A stretch of 64,000 nucleotides of DNA from JBJMQS01 sp045802605 (GTDB taxonomy: Bacteria > Planctomycetota > Planctomycetia > Gemmatales > Gemmataceae): assembly GCA_045802605.1 (NCBI GenBank), contig JBJMQS010000030.1, positions 252,204-316,203 on the forward strand. Reading direction: 5' to 3'. The number at the start of each line of letters is the position of its first letter. Positions within the stretch are counted from its first letter, which is position 1. The translations under genes were made by a program, and so were the position numbers. The notes beneath the pieces were generated by a model that saw only the letters and a list, made by a program, of their open reading frames with translations, had not been told where the DNA came from and ran no database searches. Of the stretch, positions 37,320 through 46,510 are shown piece after piece.

Positions 37320-37913
37320 ATGGCCACGTCGCCAAACCGTGCGGATAACCCTCAGCCCAACACGACGGCCGTCGTCCTACTTGCATCGATTTTGGCGATC
37401 GCAGTCCTACTTTTGCGCCTGGAAGGCCGGCTCTGGTGGTGCGCTTGTGGCCGATGGAATCTCTGGTCGGGCAATGTCTGGAGCCAGCACAACTCACAGC
37501 ATCTCTTCGATCCATATTCCTTCACGCATGTCCTTCATGGCATGGTCGCCTGCGGCCTCTTGGCATACTTCCTGCCGCGTCTCGCTCTCCAGTGGCGGCT
37601 CTGCATCGCCGTTCTGGCCGAAGCGACGTGGGAAGTCGTGGAAAACACCGAGTTTGTCATCAACCGCTACCGCGGCGCCAACATCATGTTCGATTACCAC
37701 GGCGACACGGTCGCCAACTCGCTCGGCGACATCATCAGCTTTGCCGTCGGCTTTTGGCTCGCCCGACGCATCGGCCTGCGCTGCTCCATCATCGTTTTCA
37801 TCGTCACCGAGATCGTGCTGCTAATCTGCATCCGCGACAATCTCCTTCTCAGCGCGGCAATGCTCATCTACCCGGCCGAGGTCGTGAAATCGTGGCAGCT
37901 TGGGCCGAAATGA
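37320..37913 (+). CDS. DUF2585 (UPF0314) membrane protein
   Basis: 197 residues from ATG 37320; the frame extends upstream into the methyltransferase gene but that part is not protein-like. Characteristic features of the family are CACGRWNLWSGNVWSQHNSQ, ATWEVVENTEFVINRYR and MFDYHGDTVANSLGDIISF, with four hydrophobic segments. Function unknown. Most known members are alphaproteobacterial, so its presence here is of some interest. Confidence 0.85.
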   Translation: MATSPNRADNPQPNTTAVVLLASILAIAVLLLRLEGRLWWCACGRWNLWSGNVWSQHNSQHLFDPYSFTHVLHGMVACGLLAYFLPRLALQWRLCIAVLAEATWEVVENTEFVINRYRGANIMFDYHGDTVANSLGDIISFAVGFWLARRIGLRCSIIVFIVTEIVLLICIRDNLLLSAAMLIYPAEVVKSWQLGPK

Positions 37914-37970
37914 TTTGGCGTGCCGGCCCAGTCATGTTGTAAAATGCTCTGCAACAACTTGGAGCCACCC

Positions 37971-38648
37971 ATGGGCATGCCCAACGGACACGACGAATTT
38001 CTCCGACGCGGCTCGTTTCCGATTCACCCGTCGGCGAATCTCGATGCCAACGAGCGCGAAGTCCTGAGCCAGTTCGGCTATTGGTTGGAGGCTCTCGCCA
38101 ACGGCAAAATTTCGCCGGCGACATCCGAGCAGATGCAATTCGTCTGCGTCGCCAACGGGGAAATGGACCCGCAGACGACCTTCGAATGGGTTTGGATCAA
38201 ACACGTGCAGGCGGTCAAGGGTCCGCCGCGAGTTGGCGCCATGGAGTTGGCGGGTCGATTCGAAGAGCTGCAAGCGGCCCGGGCCGCCAACGCGCTCGTC
38301 CGCGAGGAGTGCGACAAACGCCGGGAGGCCGTCATGGCTCAAGTGAAGTCGCAGTTGGACGCGCTCAACGCTGAGTATGCCGAACGCCTGCGCTACACCG
38401 GCGACGAAGTCTCTCGGTTGGAAGCCGCGGCCCGCGAAGGCGCGATCGCATTCGGCGCCAGCTTCCGCCACGCCGGCATCCGCGCCATGTTCCTTCGGCC
38501 TCGCATCACCTGGGACAACAAAGGCATGATGCGTTACATGGAATCCCATCCCGAAGTTGCGGAATATCGGAAGGTCGGCAAGCCATCGGTCAGCCTGCGA
38601 TTCGACGAAGGGCCGGACGAGCCCGAGACCGAAGCGGCCACCACTTAG
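37971..38648 (+). CDS. DUF413/MaoP-like domain protein with C-terminal coiled coil
   Basis: 225 residues from ATG 37971, with GGAG six bases before it. The first 90 residues (FLRRGSFPIHPSANLDANER, then QFVCVANGEMDPQTTFEW) match the small DUF413 family, which includes MaoP, a protein that helps organise the Ter macrodomain in gammaproteobacteria. Residues about 110-165 are a charged helix, and the C-terminus (NKGMMRYMESHPEVAEYRKV) is unlike MaoP. A chromosome-organisation role cannot be inferred from this alone. Confidence 0.7.
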   Translation: MGMPNGHDEFLRRGSFPIHPSANLDANEREVLSQFGYWLEALANGKISPATSEQMQFVCVANGEMDPQTTFEWVWIKHVQAVKGPPRVGAMELAGRFEELQAARAANALVREECDKRREAVMAQVKSQLDALNAEYAERLRYTGDEVSRLEAAAREGAIAFGASFRHAGIRAMFLRPRITWDNKGMMRYMESHPEVAEYRKVGKPSVSLRFDEGPDEPETEAATT

Positions 38649-38660
38649 AGAAATTATCTC

Positions 38661-39164
38661 ATGCCCCGACCTGTCGCCTCCGTAATTGGAGCAGGCGAGA
38701 CCGCCACCGACGCCGATTGCGCCAACGCATTTCGCGTCGGCCAACTGTTGGCCGAAGCCGGCTGGGCCGTCGTCAACGGTGGCCGGGATTTCGGCGTCAT
38801 GCGCCACGTCAACCGCGGCGTGCGTGCCGCCGGCGGGATGGCCGTTGGGATTGTGTCCAGCGCCGACCGTCCGGTGTGCCCGGAAGCGGATGTCGTCGTC
38901 GTCACCGAAATGCACAACGCCCGCAACAACATCGTCGTCCTCTCCGGCCAAGTTGTCATCGCCTGTGGCGACGGCGGCCCCGGCACCGTCTCCGAAATCG
39001 CGCTCGCCGTCAAAGCCGGCAAACCGGTGATTCTCTTGGGTGCCAACGAATTGAGCCAGGCTTTTTTCGGTCGGCTCGGCGGCGACCAGGTTACGTTTGC
39101 CACGACGGCTGAGGAAGCGGTGGCGATGGCGAATGCCATTCGATCTCGGCGGCCCGGCGATTAA
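38661..39164 (+). CDS. LOG/SLOG-family nucleotide-binding protein (TIGR00725 type)
   Basis: 167 residues, a single Rossmann-like domain. Motifs: ASVIGAGETATDADCANAF, then WAVVNGGRDFGVMRHVNRG and IACGDGGPGTVSEIALAVKA, a variant of the PGGxGTxxE motif of LOG proteins. Those enzymes hydrolyse nucleotide monophosphates (in plants, making cytokinins) or bind nucleotides. The variant motif suggests binding or an altered reaction. It ends five bases before the next gene start, so cotranscription is likely. Confidence 0.82.
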   Translation: MPRPVASVIGAGETATDADCANAFRVGQLLAEAGWAVVNGGRDFGVMRHVNRGVRAAGGMAVGIVSSADRPVCPEADVVVVTEMHNARNNIVVLSGQVVIACGDGGPGTVSEIALAVKAGKPVILLGANELSQAFFGRLGGDQVTFATTAEEAVAMANAIRSRRPGD

Positions 39165-39168
39165 TGTC

Positions 39169-39792
39169 ATGAATTACATGTATTTCCACTTGGCATTCGT
39201 GGGATTTGTCGGCAGCATCATGATGTTTATGGTCGGGCTGGATCTCCACTGGCAAGGGCTCGCCTCCCTCGTGGTTGGATCGTTTTCTCTGGGGATGGGA
39301 ATCCGCAGTCTTCGGATGGAAAAGAAGACTCCGGTTGACTGGGATGCCTACTTTGACGCCCATTGCGCCGACCCCGACTTCGAAATGCCCGGCCCATACA
39401 CCCCGGCCGACTTTCCCTGTCCAGACAGCCGGCTCGGAATGTCGAAATACAGTATCGAGTCTGGGCCGGTCGCTTTCGCCGTGCTGGTGCCCGGGACATC
39501 CGATCCGATGCAACTGCGTGCAATCGGGGAGCGGCTCCGCGATTGGAAAGCGAGTAATCCTAAAGTGGGCGAGATCACCGCGCTCGAACAGATGTTGGCC
39601 GGGCAGTTGCCGCAAACGTCCTCGTGCGAAATGGGCCTGTCCTCTCCGCCAGACAACGAAACCGCATCGGTCATTTGCGTCGATGTGACAATCGCCAATC
39701 CAGCGACCGCGATGGAACTTAACTCCTGGCTGCACAACTGCGCGATTGGGATGCTGGTAAGCCTTCAATATTATCAGGTGATCATGAACTAA
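39169..39792 (+). CDS. Membrane protein of unknown function
   Basis: 207 residues from ATG 39169. Two N-terminal hydrophobic segments (FHLAFVGFVGSIMMFMVGLD and LASLVVGSFSLGMGIRSL) precede a soluble domain of about 150 residues. I do not recognise a domain. The last four bases overlap, on the opposite strand, the end of the metallophosphoesterase gene. Confidence 0.65.
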   Translation: MNYMYFHLAFVGFVGSIMMFMVGLDLHWQGLASLVVGSFSLGMGIRSLRMEKKTPVDWDAYFDAHCADPDFEMPGPYTPADFPCPDSRLGMSKYSIESGPVAFAVLVPGTSDPMQLRAIGERLRDWKASNPKVGEITALEQMLAGQLPQTSSCEMGLSSPPDNETASVICVDVTIANPATAMELNSWLHNCAIGMLVSLQYYQVIMN

Positions 39793-40658
39793 CTCTGTCT
39801 CGTTCGTGCCGCGTCGGCGATCGTGCACAACCGAAACACCGTAATCTCCGGCCGGGCATTAAACCGCACGCGCAGCAAATGGCCCAAGCCTCGATTGATG
39901 TAAAGCATCCGGCCGTTACCCACATCGAACTCGCCGGAGGTGTATCGTTTGTTCATCACCGGCAATCGCGGTGGCGGCAGAAACGGCGGCTTGCACTGGC
40001 CCCCGTGAGTGTGCCCCGCCAAAATCCATCCTCGGATCGAGGCCAACGCTGGCAAATCGACCGCGTCGGGATTGTGGCACAGCGTCAGGGCCGGCTGCGA
40101 CCAATCGACCTTCGGCAGAACACGCTCCGGGTGAAAGTTCGTTGCCCACAGATCATCCAAACCCACCAACTGCAGCCCGGCAATGTTGACGAACTCGTTT
40201 CGCATCACGCGGATGTCTGACTCCGCCAGACGCTTCGCGAGTTGATCCGCAACGTCAGGCCGTCGCCAGTTCAAGGCGTAATCGTGGTTGCCGAGGATGG
40301 CAAAACAACCCAGCGGCCCGGGCCGGAGATGCCGCACGACCTCGATGGCCGCGTCAATCGCCTCATTCCCATGGCACGTCATGAAGTCGCCAGTGATGAC
40401 GGTCAAATCCGGCTTGAGATCGGAAACCCGCTGCATGGCCGACGCCAGATAATCCGGATCAACCGAGCCCGCGTGAAGATCGCTCAACTGGACAAGAGTT
40501 TTGCCATCCAGTGCGGCCGGCAAACCGATGATGGGCAAATCCCGCTCGACAACCTGAATCCAATGCGGCTCGATTCGCCAGGTGTAAAACCCGGTACCGG
40601 CCAACGTGAGGCCGGACAGTGCGAGAAAACGGCGGCGGGTAAGATGAGGTTGCTTCAT
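39789..40658 (-). CDS. Tat-exported calcineurin-like metallophosphoesterase (YkuE type)
   Basis: 289 residues. A twin-arginine signal (TRRRFLALSGLTLAG) is followed by the dimetal site: VQLSDLHAG, VITGDFMTCHG, ILGNHDYALN and ILAGHTHGGQ. YkuE-like members hydrolyse phosphoesters such as UDP-sugar or lipid A intermediates at the outer face of the membrane. Convergent overlap of four bases with the previous gene. Its ATG lies only nine bases after the end of the large kinase gene on the same strand. Confidence 0.92.
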   Translation of the reverse strand: MKQPHLTRRRFLALSGLTLAGTGFYTWRIEPHWIQVVERDLPIIGLPAALDGKTLVQLSDLHAGSVDPDYLASAMQRVSDLKPDLTVITGDFMTCHGNEAIDAAIEVVRHLRPGPLGCFAILGNHDYALNWRRPDVADQLAKRLAESDIRVMRNEFVNIAGLQLVGLDDLWATNFHPERVLPKVDWSQPALTLCHNPDAVDLPALASIRGWILAGHTHGGQCKPPFLPPPRLPVMNKRYTSGEFDVGNGRMLYINRGLGHLLRVRFNARPEITVFRLCTIADAARTRQS

Positions 40659-40666
40659 GACGCTTA

Positions 40667-43600
40667 TTAGTTGCCTGTGGCAGTTTCAACATTTGCCGGC
40701 GTTCTCATCGGATCAGACGTGTCCCAGATACATATCTCCGGTGAGCCGAGAATCGTCTTCAAGACAACGGCGGCGAGTTTTCGACCGTCGGGGCTGATGA
40801 CCAATCGTTTAACGTTTCCCTGCCAACTTGCCAAAGTTTGCAGTTCCAGTCCTTCGAGGTCAAAAATCTTGATCGTGCTCGACCCGGTCCTTACGGCGGA
40901 GGCGACGATTACCCGCCGCCCATCCGGCGAGAAGACGAGTTGATTGACAGTGCCCAACCCTGGAGTGGTCCGAACGACTTTCTTTTCAGCGAGATCAAAG
41001 TCCACCAAGTCGCCGTCTTTATTCGCGTACATCAATCGCTCACGATTCGGCAACCAGCAGACGTTGGTGCGAGAGGCTGCTTCCTCTGTCACCGTCTGGA
41101 TTAATTCACTGGTTGCGACATTCCACACACAGATCTTGTGTTCGCCGGAAGTCACCAATCGAGAACTGTCAGGCGAGAATACAGCCGAATCGTAATTTGT
41201 TGGAATCGCCGGCATTGTCACCCCATTAGTTAGGTCAAAGATCACGGCCTCGCCTTTGATATCGGCGGCGGACTTTCCGCTGGTGAAATGGCGTCCAGCC
41301 ACTAAGCGGCCATTCGGCGATAACTCGTTCCAGACGACTGCCTCACCGGTTGGTCGGCGGATCGAGACCTCTTTTTTGGCTGCGGCGTCCCAGTAGATCC
41401 ACTCGACAGATGACCCCTTCCTCCGATTGAGAACTATTCGTAACCCATCGGGGCCGCGCGTCCAAGCGACCACTTCACCCGCCGGATACGGAGTCCGCTC
41501 GGCTAAACCACCATCGTTGGCACGAACGGCAGAGAGCTGATCCCGGCCAATTATCCCAAGCAGGAGCGATTGGGAGTCATCGGAGAATATCATCCGCTCC
41601 ACGTGGGCGCCCATGGATTCCTGCATGCGGGTGGCCGACCGCAAGCCGGGAACCTTTTCGGCCTTCGGTACGCCAATCTGAATCATTCCGGGGCGCTTAG
41701 CACTGTTCCATTTCTTGATCCAACCGTCAGAGTCCGCGGACACGATAGTCGCGCCATCGGACAAGAGACGCACGCCGGTCACGCCGGCCGGGTGCCCGAG
41801 GAAACTCGCTCGAAGATTCCCGGTACGAATGTCCCAAAGCCGAACAACCTGATCATTACCGCCGGTCACCAGACTTTGACCATCTGCGGAGAAAGCCAAT
41901 GCGACTACGGGGCCGCGCGGGCCTCGGAGAGTTTCGCGTAGTTCACCGGTGATCGGATTCCAAAGTCGAATAGCGCCGTCTTCGTCCGCGGTTGCCAGCA
42001 CCGATCCATCCGGAGAGAACTCCATCGCGAAAACGAAGGCATCGGGCTTGTTCTTCAATCGCAGGACCTGGCCCGATTTTCGGTCAATGAGCAGTACGTT
42101 GATTTTTACGACCGTCGCGCTAGCAGGGTTAAACACTAGCGTCGCCATTGCACCGGCCGTATTCGCGGGCCCTTCGACTCCCACGAGAGCGAAACGCTGT
42201 CCATCCGGGGAAAAAGCGCAGGTCATCGTTGGACCGAGATTCTGCGGCATGAACCCGCTCACGTGATGGCTCGACTCCTGACCCGATGATAAATCACGAA
42301 ATCTGATGAAGCCCTCATACATTGGCGCGAAAGGCGCGAATTTGGGCTTTTTGGTGGTGGAATCGATACCGATGCTCTTGATGTTGGTAAGAAACGGGTT
42401 TTCGACGATGACCAATACCGTACCGTCGGGCGACGGAACGAAAGATCGAGTTTTCCCCGCCGGCAGCGGCAGTTCCAACGTCGTCAAATCCCGGCCAGTC
42501 GCCAGGTCACAACTCCGAATTGTTACGGAGGTCGGCTCTTTCACATCCGGTGCGTACGTCGCCGTGAATAAGTCCCATTTGCCCGGCTCGTTCAGCCGGC
42601 GATTCCAGCCGATGGGGAACTCTTTTTCGCCGAGCAGACGAGCTGCGCGGCTGGTAATATCGACAATCTCGTAACCGCGTATTGAACTCGCCAGCGCGAA
42701 GTGTCCGTCAGCGACAAGGTCGATCCGGTTTGATTTCTCCGCACGTCGCCACGAACTCTCTTCTCCGTGACAGAGACGCCACAGGTAATGCCATTCAAAG
42801 CCGCGCGGGTCGGCTTCGCCCTCGGCGGGTCGATGGCGATTGAGCAAATCCAACAGGCGTGGCACCTGTTCGTTTTGCAAGGCTTGCTGGGCGAGTGCCA
42901 TGTCGGCTGCATACCAATAACGGCTCGTAGTCCGCTCGCGCTCCGCAGCGATTCGCTGTTGTTCCGTGGCAATATTGCGCTGCTCGGTGACGTTGCCAAG
43001 TTCAGTGGTTAGCCGGGAGTTATAGGCGAGCACGATCGCAATGAGTGCCGCCAAGGCAACGCCGCTGACGCCGACGAGTGCCGCCAAGGCCGGGCGCCTC
43101 TTCGCCCACTTCCAAGCACGAGCACTCGTTGAGATCGGCTTCGCCTGAATCGGTTCCCCGCGTTGCCAGCGATCCAATTCATCCGCCAGCGCCGCGGCCG
43201 ACTCGTAGCGCTTGCCCGGCTCTTTCTCCAGGCACTTCAGTGCGATCGTCTCCAGATCGCGATCGACTTGAGGGTCGATCGCGCCAGGGCGGGTTGGCTC
43301 TTGCTCCAAAACCTGCATGACGGTTTCGATCGTGGTCGCGGCCTGGAACGGCGGCCGGCCGGTCAGACATTCGTAGAGGATCGCGCCGAGTGAATAAACA
43401 TCTGCAGCGGTCGAGAGCTGCTTCTCCGCGCGGGCCTGCTCGGGGGCCATATAGCTGGGCGTGCCCAGGATCGCGCCGGTTTGTGTCTGTTTGGAATCGC
43501 CTTCAACTCGCTTGGCGAGACCGAAGTCGGTGACGAGAGGTTGGTTGTTGGTGTCCAGCAAAATGTTGCCGGGCTTCAGATCCCGGTGCAGGATGCCGCG

Positions 43601-44227
43601 CTGGTGGGCGTAATGAACGGCGCGGGTCACCGACGTAAGAACTTGAACCGCAGATTTCGCCGATTGACGCAGATTCAATCTGTGTTCATCTGCGGTCAAA
43701 TGCCTTTCCTTCAGTAATTCCGCAAGGCTGCCGCCCTCCACCAACTTCATCGAGAAATACTGCTGCCCCTGGTGCTCGCCGACCTCATGGATCGGCACGA
43801 TGTTCGGGTGATCGAGATTCGCGGCCGCTTCCGCTTCGGCCCGGAATCGCTGCACATCGGTTGCCGAGGCCAGTTGCCCGGCCAGGATCATCTTCAATGC
43901 AACGAGCCGGTTGAGAGAGATTTGCCGCGCCTTGTACACCACGCCCATGCCGCCGCGGGCCAACTCCTCCAGCAGTTCGTAATCGCCGAAATAGCGGACG
44001 GTAATTCCCGTCTCAAACGCTTCCGGCTCGTTAGGGCCCACGGTCGCCGGCTCGACGAAGCGGTGCATGCGGTCGTGGTCGCTGAAAAACGATTTCAAAT
44101 CGTCGGCGAATTCGGGATGCGCGGCGATGAGCATCGCCCGGTCAGGGGCATTTCCGGTCGCGCGGTTGCGCAGATAGTCGGCGATCACCGCATTGACCCG
44201 CTCATCGCCCGAGCGTGGCTCGCTCAT
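40667..44227 (-). CDS. Ser/Thr kinase with WD40-type propeller
   Basis: 1186 residues. About 75-345 is the kinase domain: ELLEELARGGMGVVYKA, VALKMILAG, ILHRDLKPGNILL, VTDFGLAKRVEGD and YMAPEQARAE. One membrane helix follows (PALAALVGVSGVALAALIAI), then a coiled-coil segment (about 405-430), and WD40-like repeats to the end (SVLATADEDGAIRLWNPITG, SLVTGGNDQVVRLWDIRTGN, RLVTSGEHKICVWNVAT). The propeller would be outside the cytoplasm and could sense a ligand. The gene overlaps the ECF sigma factor gene by four bases, so the kinase probably controls that factor, as described for the ECF-kinase groups of planctomycetes. Confidence 0.95.
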   Translation of the reverse strand: MSEPRSGDERVNAVIADYLRNRATGNAPDRAMLIAAHPEFADDLKSFFSDHDRMHRFVEPATVGPNEPEAFETGITVRYFGDYELLEELARGGMGVVYKARQISLNRLVALKMILAGQLASATDVQRFRAEAEAAANLDHPNIVPIHEVGEHQGQQYFSMKLVEGGSLAELLKERHLTADEHRLNLRQSAKSAVQVLTSVTRAVHYAHQRGILHRDLKPGNILLDTNNQPLVTDFGLAKRVEGDSKQTQTGAILGTPSYMAPEQARAEKQLSTAADVYSLGAILYECLTGRPPFQAATTIETVMQVLEQEPTRPGAIDPQVDRDLETIALKCLEKEPGKRYESAAALADELDRWQRGEPIQAKPISTSARAWKWAKRRPALAALVGVSGVALAALIAIVLAYNSRLTTELGNVTEQRNIATEQQRIAAERERTTSRYWYAADMALAQQALQNEQVPRLLDLLNRHRPAEGEADPRGFEWHYLWRLCHGEESSWRRAEKSNRIDLVADGHFALASSIRGYEIVDITSRAARLLGEKEFPIGWNRRLNEPGKWDLFTATYAPDVKEPTSVTIRSCDLATGRDLTTLELPLPAGKTRSFVPSPDGTVLVIVENPFLTNIKSIGIDSTTKKPKFAPFAPMYEGFIRFRDLSSGQESSHHVSGFMPQNLGPTMTCAFSPDGQRFALVGVEGPANTAGAMATLVFNPASATVVKINVLLIDRKSGQVLRLKNKPDAFVFAMEFSPDGSVLATADEDGAIRLWNPITGELRETLRGPRGPVVALAFSADGQSLVTGGNDQVVRLWDIRTGNLRASFLGHPAGVTGVRLLSDGATIVSADSDGWIKKWNSAKRPGMIQIGVPKAEKVPGLRSATRMQESMGAHVERMIFSDDSQSLLLGIIGRDQLSAVRANDGGLAERTPYPAGEVVAWTRGPDGLRIVLNRRKGSSVEWIYWDAAAKKEVSIRRPTGEAVVWNELSPNGRLVAGRHFTSGKSAADIKGEAVIFDLTNGVTMPAIPTNYDSAVFSPDSSRLVTSGEHKICVWNVATSELIQTVTEEAASRTNVCWLPNRERLMYANKDGDLVDFDLAEKKVVRTTPGLGTVNQLVFSPDGRRVIVASAVRTGSSTIKIFDLEGLELQTLASWQGNVKRLVISPDGRKLAAVVLKTILGSPEICIWDTSDPMRTPANVETATGN

Positions 44228-44787
44228 AAATCCTCCGGGATCAACAATCCGCGCAGTTGCTTCAATCCTCGTTTGAGCAGTCCAGCCACGGCGGCCGGGG
44301 TGCGGTCCAATTGCAAACCGATCCGATCAAGCGACCATCCTTGAAAGTAGTGCAACACGACCGCCTCCCGCGATGCCTCGGGCAAACTCGCCAGCGCGTC
44401 GGCTACTGCTGCCAATTGCTCATTGCGACCGGCCCTAACACTGGGCGACGTGTCCGGGGCCGCCAGCAGCGAAGACAGTTGCACCGAGGATTGATCCATC
44501 GCTGATTGGAGCGAGCATTCGCGATTCACGTCCCGCTTGTCGCGATGTCCGGCACGCAGCGCATCGGCGAGATTGCACGCCAAAATTCGGCGGAGCCAAG
44601 CCGCGTGCTCAGCTTCGGTCGTGCCCCGAAACTGCTCCTGGCAACGAAAGGCGTCGAGCAACGTTTGCTGCACTAAGTCCGATGCTTCCGGCTGCCCGCG
44701 CCGGGCCGGGCCCAATTGGACACGAGCCAACAGCAGCAAATATTGCCGCCAGCGTTCGATTGCTGGATCGGTTCCAGACTCAGGCAT
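44224..44787 (-). CDS. ECF sigma factor, planctomycete kinase-linked type
   Basis: 187 residues. Region 2 includes ASDLVQQTLLDAFRCQEQF, region 4 includes LPEASREAVVLHYFQGWSLD and the recognition helix TPAAVAGLLKRGLKQLRGLL. No anti-sigma factor gene is adjacent; the overlapping kinase gene replaces it, consistent with regulation by phosphorylation. The start overlaps the end of the upstream gene by eight bases, so these three genes are one operon. Confidence 0.92.
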   Translation of the reverse strand: MPESGTDPAIERWRQYLLLLARVQLGPARRGQPEASDLVQQTLLDAFRCQEQFRGTTEAEHAAWLRRILACNLADALRAGHRDKRDVNRECSLQSAMDQSSVQLSSLLAAPDTSPSVRAGRNEQLAAVADALASLPEASREAVVLHYFQGWSLDRIGLQLDRTPAAVAGLLKRGLKQLRGLLIPEDL

Positions 44788-45301
44788 GAGGTTCCTCTAA
44801 GAAACTAGCCGCCGTTGGCCGTGCCACGGGGCGCGCCCCCTGCCAGGGACCGATCATCTCGACCACCTGTCTGGCGGCTGCAAGCAACTCATCTATCGGG
44901 GAATCGAGCGAGGTGTCTGGATGTTCCCACACAACTCCTGCTCCCGAATAATTGTAATAGCGTGCGGAGTGGTCGGAATAAGCTGCCAATAAGTCCAGGC
45001 CCTCCGGCATCGCAACCTCGACAACGATCCCCAAAACCTGTTTGGCTAGCTCGGGCGGTGGGTGTTCGCCATGCTGTCGAAGAAAGTGCCAAGCCTGCAA
45101 ATAGTGACGTGATTCAAGTCCGGGGTGCTGAAGCATTTGTCGCCAACTAGCAATCGCGTCCGTCTGCCTACGGGCGGCAAGATGCGAAGGCGCTGAAGCG
45201 AATGCGCTCCATGGCAAACTCTCTGAATTAATACGGTTTGGTGGCCATTGATCGACTGTCGCATCACCGAACAAAGTCTCGCGAATCGGAATGGGAGCCA
45301 C
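44780..45301 (-). CDS. Hypothetical protein at the head of the ECF/kinase operon
   Basis: 173 residues. No signal peptide or membrane helix. The central part (GLDLLAAYSDHSARYYNYSG, then VVWEHPDTSLDSPID) resembles a small conserved family of unknown function that I have seen in several phyla. The gene overlaps the sigma factor start by eight bases. A role in sigma regulation is possible from position but not shown. Confidence 0.65.
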   Translation of the reverse strand: MAPIPIRETLFGDATVDQWPPNRINSESLPWSAFASAPSHLAARRQTDAIASWRQMLQHPGLESRHYLQAWHFLRQHGEHPPPELAKQVLGIVVEVAMPEGLDLLAAYSDHSARYYNYSGAGVVWEHPDTSLDSPIDELLAAARQVVEMIGPWQGARPVARPTAASFLEEPHA

Positions 45302-45355
45302 TTTCTTATCGCCGAATAAAGAACCAAATGTGCTCGTTTCGAGTTACGCCCGTCT

Positions 45356-46096
45356 TCATCGCCTCGCGTCCGAAAGGAGGGTCACCGGATCGCCAATGCG
45401 AATTGTACCGGTCTGCACCACCGTTCCATAGACGCCCGCGTTGTTCGCATTCAGCCGCACGACGGCCTTCATGACCCGCGCGTCTTGAGTGGCCGTGTCT
45501 GGATCAAGGTTGATCATCATACAGCGAACGTCCCGCGCGGTGACGCTGACCGCTGCCCTTGGCTCGCTGGTCCCGAATACCAGTGTTCCGCCGACCCACC
45601 CATCCTCGTGAAATGCCTCGCGGTCGTGAGCCTCAAGCAAAATATTGGCTCGAAATCGCCGGCGATCGAGTTCCACTCCCACGTCGCGACCGATGCCGGC
45701 AATAGTCGCCAAACTAATCACGGACACCGAGGCGTCGTCGAAAGCGCCATGCCGAAGTTTCATCAATTCGACGCCGCTCCCGAGTCGCTCGGCGATCTCA
45801 CTCTGGAGTTCTGCACTGCGAAGCTCCAATTGCTTTCCGGCCGGCGTACAGACATGAGTTGGCAGGGGTTCTCCTGTACTCTCATCAAGACCGAACGGGC
45901 GGTACAGAAGGAGTTCCGTGAGGCGGCTCGCGCTCAGCCAAGGGAAGCCGCTGTCATCGCCCAAACGCCGGAAGGCGAAGCGCCGATCACCCGCAAAACC
46001 GTGCCACCCGAGAAACGCCGACTCCGTCGCCGTACCCGCCATCGACTTGACGGGATACCGCACCAATTCGCCGACATGCCCGAGTTCGTTCATCAT
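45356..46096 (-). CDS. MOSC-domain protein
   Basis: 246 residues. The N-terminal MOSC beta-barrel (GHVGELVRYPVKSMAGTATE) and the C-terminal MOSC domain with ARDVRCMMINLDPDTATQ are both present, as in YcbX/YiiM-type and mARC-like proteins. MOSC proteins bind the molybdenum cofactor or transfer sulfur to it. The start is 31 bases beyond the attC-like palindrome at 46127..46219 and the gene has the cassette orientation, but I see no convincing attC on its far side, so it may be either the last cassette or ordinary chromosome. Confidence 0.85.
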   Translation of the reverse strand: MMNELGHVGELVRYPVKSMAGTATESAFLGWHGFAGDRRFAFRRLGDDSGFPWLSASRLTELLLYRPFGLDESTGEPLPTHVCTPAGKQLELRSAELQSEIAERLGSGVELMKLRHGAFDDASVSVISLATIAGIGRDVGVELDRRRFRANILLEAHDREAFHEDGWVGGTLVFGTSEPRAAVSVTARDVRCMMINLDPDTATQDARVMKAVVRLNANNAGVYGTVVQTGTIRIGDPVTLLSDARR

Positions 46097-46126
46097 TCAG
46101 TCACTAAACGTCACGCAGGGCCAGCC

Positions 46127-46219
46127 GGCGAACACAACGCTTAGCGGCTTGGGCAATCGTGCGCCCGGCTTCAAACTACACGATAGGACTGGCCGGTCCG
46201 GTGGATAGCATAGTTACGC
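46127..46219 (-). other. attC-like site g
   Basis: On the plus strand it starts GGCGAACACAACGCTTAGCG and ends with GTTACGC at 46213-46219. The central motif GGGCAATCGTGCGCCCGGCT and CAAACTACACG is shared with the other sites. The toxin stop codon TAA lies inside the right core (46214-46216). Confidence 0.65.
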
Positions 46220-46510
46220 CCCGCCTTGCCAAATGGACGGATCGCGACGCGAGTGAAACACCGCGACCACCTCGATTCGATCCACTTGCGGCCGATAGAA
46301 GACGCAGTAAGGAAAACGCCGCACGACGCCCTTGCGAATATCACTAAGAACAACCCGATGTACCAACGGGTTGACCGCAATGCGGTCAAACACCTTCTGT
46401 ACCTCGGCCACGAATTCGATACCCAGTCCCGCGCGTTGTTCGTCGTACCAATCGAACGCTTCGTCAAACTCAGCTTGAGCCTCATCACGTAGGACGATCG
46501 GCAGACTCAC
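46214..46510 (-). CDS. ParE/RelE-family toxin
   Basis: 98 residues, normal for the family. LRDEAQAEFDEAFDWYDEQR at the start and VRRFPYCVFYRPQVDRIEVV at the end are the characteristic ParE/RelE strands. Such toxins either cleave mRNA on the ribosome or inhibit gyrase. Its ATG overlaps the stop of the antitoxin gene by four bases. Its own stop TAA is embedded in the core of attC g, showing that it is part of a cassette. Toxin-antitoxin pairs are well-known stabilisers of large cassette arrays. Confidence 0.9.
   Translation of the reverse strand: MSLPIVLRDEAQAEFDEAFDWYDEQRAGLGIEFVAEVQKVFDRIAVNPLVHRVVLSDIRKGVVRRFPYCVFYRPQVDRIEVVAVFHSRRDPSIWQGGA

Noticed and set aside
38000..39170. A 412-codon minus-strand frame (37932..39170)
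   Set aside because: Antisense to the DUF413 and LOG-family genes, whose frames have recognisable motifs and ribosome binding sites; His/Gly-rich translation is typical of a shadow.
45266..45349. Possible attC on the far side of the MOSC gene (ACCGAAC...GTTACGC)
   Set aside because: Core-like ends exist, but the arms do not pair convincingly and the left half lies inside the coding start of the 44780..45301 gene. Not strong enough to call.
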